NCBI GenBank assembly: GCA_034509735.1
Contig: JACGWO010000010.1
Location: 16,629,193-16,693,192 of the forward strand
Direction: 5' to 3'
Length of the DNA: 64,000 nt
Origin: Sesamum alatum
Taxonomy: Eukaryota > Streptophyta > Magnoliopsida > Lamiales > Pedaliaceae
Positions 56,371 to 64,000 of the stretch are shown in pieces. How positions within the stretch are numbered: position 1 is the first letter of the stretch; each line of letters starts with the position of its first letter. The notes below the pieces were generated by a model. That model saw only the letters and a program-made list of their open reading frames with translations, was not told where the DNA came from and did no database searches. The translations under genes and the position numbers were made by a program.

Positions 56371-57709
56371 ATGGCAACAGGACAGTGGATTCCTCCCATG
56401 GCCGAGAATTATAGACAATATGGATTTCGAAGAGATTGGGATGTTCAACAAGTTAACGAGGTAAACACCAATGATTTGGCAGAAAAACTCTCTGAACTAA
56501 CTGTTTTTGAACACCAAATGGCTGCAGGAAAGATTCAAGGAGCAGTGGTTTGCGGGATATGCTTAGGCCATGGACATTCAACCAAGTATGCCCATCGTTG
56601 CAACAAGGAACGTGGCTAGAAGTGAATGCCATAGGGGGATTTCCTGGGCAACCCCAACAGAAATATGATCCTTACTCCAATTTCTACAACCCGTGGTGGA
56701 AAGACCACCCAAACTTTAGTTATAGGAGTGATGGGGAGCAATCAAGGCAACAACCATAATTCTTTAACCGACCTCCATGGGCATCCTGGCACACCCAATG
56801 GGACGGAGGATATTGGCAAGCTCCCGCACAAGCCCCACCTCAAGCATCAAATTCAAGTATGAGTTTAGAGGATATTGTCAAATCCCTTGCTATTTCTACT
56901 CAACAGTTTCAAGAGAGGACGGAGGCGAGCTTTCAACACTTGGAGAACCAACTCGCGCAGTTAGCGACATCTATCAGTAGGTTGGAAACTCAAACATCCG
57001 AGAAGCTACCGTCACAAATAGAGACAAATCCAAGTGCAAATGTTCGTGCTATAACACTTCAAAGTGGGGAGGAGATCCACCCAATTGAACAAACACCGGT
57101 GCAATCCAATGAAGTTGAAAAGGCTCTCGAAGATACCGACGTCCAAAAAGAAAAGGTAAAGTCCGATTTAATCCCACTTTCTTCATCTGATACTTGTGAT
57201 CTTCCTCCCCTATACAGGGTGACGAAATCAAATAAGGATGAGCGTGAGATGGAGATAATGAATACCTTCACGAAGGCATCCCCACTGAAGTTGAAAGACT
57301 TTCCCAACCACCTAAAAGATCTCTATTTGGGTATACGAGAGACATTATCTGCCATGATTTTAAAAGGACTATTTACAGAGCTGAATGAACGAAAGTTGGA
57401 TGGAAGAGAAGAATTGAAAAGTTGCAAGGAGAAAACATGGAGTTTCATGATCATATGATTTTGAAGAAGCTATTTGAGGTTGGCACAAAGGTGTTATTCA
57501 ACAAATCTCACTTGAAGCTTATCCCAAGTAAGTCGAGTTCTTTTTGGTTTGGTCGTTTTGAAAGTGTTAATGTTTTTCCTCATGGTGTAGCAAGAATTAA
57601 AAGTCTCAACACGAAGAATGGCCATCGATCGAAATCATTTCTTGGTGGTGATGAAGTCACAAGCATCATTGGTATTGCATTGGCGTCACTCCAACAGTTA
57701 ACATATTGA
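56371..57709 (+). pseudogene. Athila gag remnant joined to RT start and integrase end
   Basis: The ATG at 56371 opens a short frame to a gag zinc knuckle (CGICLGHGHSTKY), with most of the capsid domain missing before it. A frameshift near 56590 is followed by NAIGGFPGQPQQKYDPYSN, MSLEDIVKSLAISTQQFQER (56859) and AITLQSGEEI. Near 57300 the frame has FPNHLKDLYLGIRETLSAMI, resembling the beginning of the Athila RT region. It jumps at about 57395 to the end of integrase (KEKTWSF, HDHMILKKLFEVGTKVLF, FPHGVARIKS) with a frameshift near 57437. All catalytic domains are therefore deleted. Confidence 0.87.
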
Positions 57710-58260
57710 AAAAAAAAAAAAAAGGCATTCCGTCGAGCATAACGACGTTAAACAATTGCGCTTGTCGGGGGGCAACCATGCGTTTTATATGCTTTTATTT
57801 TGAACTTTTAGTTTAGGATTTTTACTTCTCACCTCCACAGATTTGACGTTCATATAAGGCGTGGTCACGCCTCGTTTGATGCCAGATGCAACACAGTGTT
57901 CATTGGTCCGACAGACTTCACAACGGGATAAGGCGTGATCACGCCTTATCCCACTGTCTCTTCTGTCTGAAGCAGATGTCGAGCTCGGCGATTTTCCACT
58001 AGACGTACAGACTTGAGGGGTTGTTTAGGCGTGATCACGCCTAAACAGGGGGACAAATCTAAATCTTCTTTCCACCAACTAGCCACAACAAAACCGCCGT
58101 CGTTGCTGCACCGCCGCTTTCGCTCCATCACCGGTCTTCCATCCACAGCCGAGACGGACCTCGCAGGTCACCTCCACTTCACCTCTAGAGAACACAAAAA
58201 AGGTACTCTGTTATTAAAACTCGGCCACTCAACCCCGGTAAGTCTCTACATTTACCGTCG
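57710..58260 (+). repeat. palindrome-rich interior of the Athila-type element
   Basis: Starts with an A run (57711-57722). It contains three copies of the GGCGTGATCACGCC palindrome: an imperfect one at about 57857-57872, a perfect 28-bp one at 57925-57952 and a perfect 26-bp one at 58022-58047. The two perfect copies are each preceded by 'cagactt', as in the LTR copies. Non-coding as far as I can see. Confidence 0.85.
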
Positions 58261-59066
58261 TTAGATGCATTGGGTATCCGTGGTAGTATTGATGCTTTGC
58301 TTTTTAATATCTAATGGCATGAGTTTGCCAATATCCGTATGCCTGTGTTTGTTGAGTTGATTCGTGAATTCTATACTACTTTCTTCTTCAACAAACCGGA
58401 CCCCTTTACCCTCACTGCACCCAATGTTATTCGTTTTCGATTGCTTGGTAGAGATTTTAGAATGAGCATAAATGATTTCAATCTGGCTATGGATTTTGTG
58501 CATGATGAATATTTAGCACCACAAGAGTACTGTGAGGCTTTGGTTGATTATGGTGTTTTTGACCCCATCTCTGTGTGGCGAGAGTTGTCCAAGGACTCCT
58601 GGGTATATCACCCTAGTCAGTCCAAGGCACGTCACTTACGCCAATTTGAATAGGTATATATGCAACGTTTCCTTGCTTTTAACTTTTCTGGACGTCGGGC
58701 CACTGTGGGTACATGTTCTAAGGTTGAATTGTTTTTCATTTGGAGCATGATCAATGGAGTGCATGTGAATCTAGGTGTTTGGCTTGCTTCTCAATTTCAA
58801 ATTGTTGCCACTTCGTCTAAGCATGTTTGCATTGGGTCGTTAATTACTCACCTTGCGGTCAATTTGGGTGTCTTGAACTTGTCTAATCATGATTTACATT
58901 TGGCTTGCGAGGAAGAGCCATTGGATGTGGCGACTTTGCACAAAATGCACATTTTTAATCATCACGAGGCCCCGAGTGGCATGAGCTATGCCGACCTTGA
59001 CCCTGAAGAACGCCCAAACCGCCGCTCACAACCACCGCCTGCCGCCCCCATCTCCGGACGCCATTG
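58250..59066 (+). pseudogene. 'putative plant transposon protein' ORF in the env-like slot
   Basis: The frame is open from about 58260 apart from stops near 58311 and at 58651-58653. The start at 58339 is only one possibility because the same frame continues upstream. Visible motifs are FVELIREFYTTFF, IRFRLLGRDFRMSINDFNLA, SKVELFFIWSMINGVHVNLG and HVCIGSLITHLAVNLGVL, the pattern of the domain annotated as putative plant transposon protein. A Pro-rich tail ends at 59065. It lies between pol and the 3' LTR in the sense direction, where Athila elements may carry an env-like gene. No signal peptide or membrane segment is evident. Function unknown. Confidence 0.75.
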
Positions 59067-60842
59067 AAGGCCATCTAACCCGACTGGAGCTCTCTGATGC
59101 GTGGCTACACCGCAAGCTCGACGCGGCCTTGACTGCTTTGGGGGTATCTATACCCCCACCACCCCCTGCCTAACCCGCTTTGCCGTCACCACATATTTAA
59201 GGGATGCTCTCTATTTCTCTCTCTCTTTTTCATTCCCTTGTTATATGTGGTTTTATGTGCATACATTAGGGACAATGTATGTACTTGGTGTGGGGGAGGT
59301 TTGTGCATGAGTTGGTATGGTGGTTATGGGCCTGATAATTCTTATGATTCTGTGCTGCTGGTATTGTTGAATATTTGTGTTGGGGATTAATTTTTGTGGA
59401 TGAAATTTCTGGGTGAAATTGTTGTTTTGGTACTGATTATATGTCATGAACACCGTAATGTGTGCTTGAAATAAGTTGATCTTGAAACGAAATGTGTGGG
59501 TTGTCCTGTAGCTTGAACTAAATTCCTTGCATGTTGTTTTGTGTTGTCCCTGAAGCCAATAGGAATTAGTGGTTTAAGTTGAGATTAGTAAGCGGACGAA
59601 CTCTAGTGGCATAAAAAGTATTGTGTGTGAAAGATGTCCCATTGATTGTATTAGACGAACAACGTTCAAGAATCAACACTAAAACCCTTTATGTGAGCTT
59701 TTGAGCCAAAGCACTTGCATTCAAATAGTGCTCATATATTCTTTCAATTGAGGGCATCGGACTTAGTGTGTGCATTCTAGAACTTGCTTGTGTAATACAT
59801 TTTGAGGTCACATTTTTGCATATTGGTGTATGAAAATGATAAGGGAACATAGGAATAGCCAATTAACCTTGAAAAGAGCCTACCGGAAACTCACCCTTAG
59901 AAAACTCATTTGAGCCTTGGCCTCTATTTTCTTGGTTAAACCGCATCTTCAGCCGATTATCCCTTTCTTGGTTATTGCCTGCAGAGATTTTTGAACCTTT
60001 TCAAAGGGATGATGTTAATATGGTTGCTTGTAAGTCGATGCGAAAAAGATCTAGAGAAGTGGTGCAAGGGGGCATATGGGAGACATGTTGCTAAACCCAA
60101 GAAAAAAAACATGAAAAAGGATGCAATGAAAAAAGAGAGCAAGAAAAAAAAAAAGAAAACCCGAGAATCAAAGACTTTGATGAATGAACGAGTCTTTGAT
60201 GAATGATGAATGAGAAAAAAAAAAAAGAAAGAAAGAAAAAGAGGAAAAGGATCAAAGAGGAAAGTGAAACTGAAAACAAAAGAAATCATGTTCGAAAGTG
60301 TGCATACTTCAAACACTTGGATGTGGAAGAAAAAAAGCAATGAGTTGAGCAATACAAGCAACTAAGTTGACATCATCCTTTTGAATTCATGAGCCACAAT
60401 TTGACCTCTCTTGACACACCTTGACCCTAGCCCCATTACAACCATGTTAAGACCCTTTGATTTATGCACTGATAAGCATTTTGCAGTGGTGGAGATTTGA
60501 TTCACAAGCAAGCCTATGGCAATGGCACTCTAATGTCCTGATTTGAGTGTGACAAAACTTACTTAAACACTTGTTGAGTGATTTGAGAAACATCCTAGTG
60601 AGGAGTGTTGAGACTTGTTTCGTTCACGTTTGATAAAGTCAATGGGATACGTGCTTGTTGTATAAATGCCACTAGTGTTTATTCTCAATTTTGCTATCTC
60701 TTCTTAAACTGTGAAGACATATTGATTAAGGGATACACTTCACTAACATAAAGGGAAATTTGGGTATGGCTACTTGGATAATCCATGCTTTTTTGAATCA
60801 AGAGATGCTTGAGGACAAGCATGGTTTTGGTGTGGGGGAATT
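59067..60842 (+). other. 3' non-coding region of the Athila-type element
   Basis: Contains 'gggacaatgtatg...ggtgtgggggagg' (about 59270-59299), an internal polypurine tract usual in Athila elements. An A/G-rich stretch lies at 60091-60300 (open frames there are low-complexity shadows). The terminal polypurine tract 'ggtgtgggggaa' is at 60829-60840, directly before the 3' LTR. No gene recognised. Confidence 0.7.
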
Positions 60843-62096
60843 TGATAAGGTGCATTTCATCTCTCATATACATGCTTAACTCGAATGATTTTTAAAGGTT
60901 TCCTTCACATTTCTTATCGAGTTATGCAGTTTTGAATAAAAGATCGAGATTCACCCGTTGTGAAGAAAAGGAGTTAAAAAGCCCCAATAAAGACAGAAAA
61001 GTAATCAAGAACAAAACAGCAATGTGCAGATTTGAACAACCATTAGGGCGTGATCACGCCCTGTCCAACACCCGAGTCTGCGCGGGAAGAAAAGAAGTGT
61101 TTTGAGCCAGCAGACTTGAGCAACCTCTAAAGCGTGATCACGCCTTATCCGACATCCAGATCTGCGCGGGTTTAGAAGTTGGCACAAAAGAGGACTCTAG
61201 AGTTGGCACGAAAAGAAGACTCTGAAGTTGCATAGGAAGAGGACTCTCAACTATAAAAAGGAGATTAGAACACAGAGAAAAATCATCTTCTCATCATCGT
61301 TTGTCTCTCTTCCTCTGAATTCATGCTTTTGTTTAGTAGCTAATTTTCTATTCCAATTCAAGGGACACGTTAAACCCTATTGTTATGTTTTGAGGTCTTG
61401 AATTTATCTGATTTCGCCAAATATTTCTCGTCTTGATTTACTGTAAACGGAATTATTATTATTGATAGATCTGACAATTCGATTCGATATTAATTATTCT
61501 ATTGCTATCCATGAGTTCAGTGATCCGTAATTGTCATGAATGAGTGGTATGAGTAGCGAGCAAATTTATTATGTCTTTTGCATGATTTATTTGTGGGGAC
61601 GAGAAAACTAGTTAGATAATTGCAGCTATCTCGGTTATTTGATCTAGATTCAACTGTTTTCATTGATGCAAATGCTATTATTGATGTGATATGGAACGCT
61701 ATCGTGCCCAGTCTTGATATAATAAGTTTGGATTTAGATGCTTGAGTCAAATCCACTACGATAGAAAAACGGGAATTTGTTACGACTATCCTAATAAATT
61801 CCAGAGTTGAATGCTTGGTTATGGAATTAACCCTTAGTGATCTATGATAAACATAACGATTGGTGAGACGAACCCCTTTGAATTGGACTTTTTCATCTAT
61901 AATCTCATATTAGTTATTTTACTCTTACTTTTGTTAATTTAGTTCATTCATAGTTAGTACTCAATTCATACCCCCCTTTTGGTTACTACATCTAGATCGA
62001 GAAATTAATCGATAGTTCCCTTGGGATTCGACCTGGTTCCACGACTACTACAATTTAGAATCAATTTTTATATTTGACGGTTTCGACAACCGATCA
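60843..62096 (+). mobile_element. 3' LTR of the Athila-type element
   Basis: 1254 bp, TGATAAGG...CCGATCA. It keeps the first palindrome (61045-61062). The second (61128-61147) has one G-to-A change that breaks its symmetry. Confidence 0.93.
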
Positions 62097-62226
62097 ATGA
62101 CCCAGTGTATTGGTTCTTACGAAAGTCTGTCAAATGAGGCATTAATGGGAAAACCTTACGTATATTCGGCACAGAAAAGTATGGACGACAATGCAAGTGT
62201 TAAATTCGGAAAGATGATTTATTAAA

Positions 62227-62912
62227 GGGTAAATGTTATATTTGATCTTTTAAGTTTTCATTTAAAATTATCTTAGCCTTTCAAGTTTATCTTTTGTTTT
62301 TAGCATTATTAAAATTTAATTTTTGTCTCAATTCGATCTCTCTAATTATTTTTCGGCAAAAATATAACCAAATTTAGACTTTTTTTAGAATAAAATCATC
62401 AATCTAAGTTTAATTTTCACTTTAATCCCTTAAATTTGAAATTTTATCAAATTAGTTTTGTTTTAAAGCGAAAAAAAAACTCTTTTGTATTTTTGTATGT
62501 TGATATAATATAATTATCTAATTATGCGAATGATGAAAACTTTGAACTCTTGTGAATATAATACTAACATATTACTTAACTAAAAATAAACGTTTTTTTT
62601 TATTTTAGTAATTAAAAAAATCAAAATTATAAATTAATTTTATGAAACTTTATTTGAAAATCTTATAAAAAAACTAAGTCATTAATTTTTTTGTTATCTT
62701 CAGTGTAGAGAAAAGTATAAAGAGTCAAACCTTAACAAATATTTATTAAATGCTTGGACTTTTGAGTAGAAAGTTAGTGGAATATACTTTAGAACTAGAT
62801 TCTTTAGTGAATGTTTTATATATATATATATATATAATTTATTTTAAGAGGTTTTCTAAATATATAGTTCCATTTTATACAAAATGTTTTACAAAAAACT
62901 CTTGAAATTGAT

Positions 62913-62944
<32 letters not shown>

Positions 62945-63553
62945 CCACCAAATAATCTAGTTCAAAAGTACATTCCACCAACTTTTTGTTCAAAACCCTT
63001 GTTGTTAATATGTAATAAAAATTGTTAAAATTTAATTTTCATATACTTATCTTTAAGTCCTAAGATTAAAAATTATTGACTTAGACTTTTTTACTATATT
63101 TTCAGATTAATTAAGTTCTATAAAATGTATTCATAAATTTATTTATTTTTTTGTAATTTCTGAAAATGAAAAGAAAAGACTATTTTTATTTTAAGTTACA
63201 CAATATATTATTATTATGGTTACAAGAGTTCAATTGTTCATTATTCACACAAGATAATTACATTATGTTTAGCATAGAAAAATATAAAAAAAAAAAAAAA
63301 TAGTTTCCTGCCTAAAAAAAGGACTAATTTGATAATTTTATAAACTTCAGGAATTAAGTAAAAAAATTAAATTTAAATTGACTATTTAACCGTCCAAAGT
63401 CAAAATTCGGCTATATTTCCGTCGGAAAATGGTCAGAGCAACCAAACTGAGACAAAAACCAAAGTTTAGGGATGTTAAAGTCAAGAAATGAACTTGAAAG
63501 ATTAAAGTAAAATTTTTAATAAAAACTTAAGGGATCAAATGTAACATTTTCCC
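62227..63553. mobile_element. Mutator-type non-autonomous element with long TIRs
   Basis: The ends ('gggtaaatgttatatttgatc' left; its diverged complement right) begin inverted repeats alignable for roughly 250 bp. Flanking 9-mers tttattaaa (62218-62226) and tctatcaaa (63554-63562) match at 7 of 9, both differences being T/C. The interior is AT-rich with two AT dinucleotide runs (about 62817-62836 and 62913-62938). Non-coding. Confidence 0.72.
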
Positions 63554-64000
63554 TCTATCAAATAAAATAAAATAAATAAAAAAGGTATTGATATAGGTCC
63601 ACAACCATTTAGAAGAGAACCAGATCTATTATATATGATTGGGTGAGGCCTTGAATTGGCAAACATTAGAGCGTAGGGGATTATACAAACAAAGAAAGAG
63701 AGAGATGAAACTGTCCAAAAGAATTGCCCGACTGAAAAGGATACTTGTATTAGGAAGCATACTCACAATTCTATTGATATATATATAGTTGTATAATTTT
63801 GTTAGATATTTTATAAAATTATTCGCATATAGTTGTCTTAGGGATACAACTTTTTATTGTAAGGGAATAGTGTTATTTGTTTATACTTTCAACTTTTCAC
63901 ATTGTAAGAGAGTAGTATTCTTTATTTATGCTTTCACTTTCTTATACTTTAAGGGAGTAGTACTCCTCATTTACTGCTTTTTAGATCTCACTAGGGAGGT
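63554..64000. other. unassigned end of window
   Basis: No gene can be supported. A 28-codon ATG frame (63705-63788, MKLSKRIARLKRILVLGSIL) has a basic start and hydrophobic end but nothing else to support it. Confidence 0.3.
63858..63990 (+). repeat. 45-bp tandem repeat, three units
   Basis: Units start at 63858 (tgtaaggg), 63903 (tgtaagag) and 63948 (tttaaggg). Period is exactly 45, about 75-80% identity by eye. The repeat may continue past the window edge. Confidence 0.7.

Larger units (their letters stand above)
54959..62096 (+). mobile_element. Athila-type gypsy element, internally deleted
   Basis: Two LTRs of 1254 bp each (54959-56212, 60843-62096) flank a 4.6-kb interior. The interior holds a tRNA-Asp-type primer site, gag remnant, a gag/RT/integrase deletion join, a palindrome-rich region, a sense 'putative plant transposon protein' ORF and a purine-rich 3' region. 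The flanking 5-mers are ATGAT and ATGAC (4 of 5). It needs proteins in trans to move. Confidence 0.93.

Noticed and set aside
59972..60361. 129-codon minus-strand frame rich in Phe and Ser
   Set aside because: It is the complement of an A/G-rich low-complexity stretch in the Athila 3' region. The composition explains the openness and no domain is visible.
1..64000. CRISPR arrays, bacterial operons, tRNA or rRNA genes
   Set aside because: No direct-repeat/spacer array, no bacterial gene content and no tRNA or rRNA signature was seen. The only tRNA-like sequence is the retrotransposon primer binding site at 56218.

Overview
The window is intergenic DNA from a plant nuclear genome, most likely a eudicot. 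The evidence is AT-rich spacer packed with plant-type LTR retrotransposons (Ty3/gypsy Tat and Athila lineages, Ty1/copia), Mutator-, CACTA- and hAT-type DNA transposons, and the remains of two ordinary plant genes with plant splice sites. I see no intact cellular gene. The only long element ORF without an internal stop is one integrase ORF (47652-48884); nearly everything else is fragmented by stops, frameshifts or deletions.

Layout. 1-2541: a broken caulimovirid-like protease remnant, a copia-LTR fragment and a three-unit 240-bp tandem repeat. 2542-8550: a truncated Tat-type gypsy element on the minus strand, its 3' LTR carrying a 531-bp hAT-type insertion, with an antisense accessory gene and its AT-rich flank. 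A second copy of this unit, flank included, lies at 20454-26818, so it is a segmental duplication. 8990-11210: a Mutator transposase fragment abuts a plant endo-beta-mannanase gene that has four good exons and no 3' end. 11810-13289: a long-TIR non-autonomous element. 15000-17650: a CACTA transposase relic. 17650-20236: an Athila gag relic between LTR-like repeats. 26819-33316: copia LTR pieces in both orientations and a copia gag-pol fragment. This fragment stops exactly where the first codons, leader and TATA box of a mitochondrial uncoupling/dicarboxylate carrier-like gene begin (minus strand, 33318-33515). 34345-34842: a Mutator-type MITE with a 9-bp target duplication. 35405-40400: a 5'-truncated Tat element. 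41844-53989: a Tat element with 5-bp target duplications (ATAGT) and an antisense plant-mobile-domain gene. 54959-62096: an Athila-type element with two 1254-bp LTRs, a tRNA-Asp primer site and a large internal deletion. 62227-63553: another long-TIR Mutator-type element.

How the parts relate. Three distinct Tat-type families here carry an extra gene, with introns where these can be traced, on the strand opposite pol and between pol and the 3' LTR. Two families use the 'putative gypsy type transposon' domain plus coiled coil; one uses a plant mobile domain plus coiled coil. The Athila element has a sense-strand 'putative plant transposon protein' ORF in the equivalent slot, and a palindrome (GGCGTGATCACGCC) that recurs seven times in its LTRs and interior. 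These are the most interesting structures in the window. Coordinates of degraded features are approximate. Family assignments come from motif recognition by eye, not from database searches.
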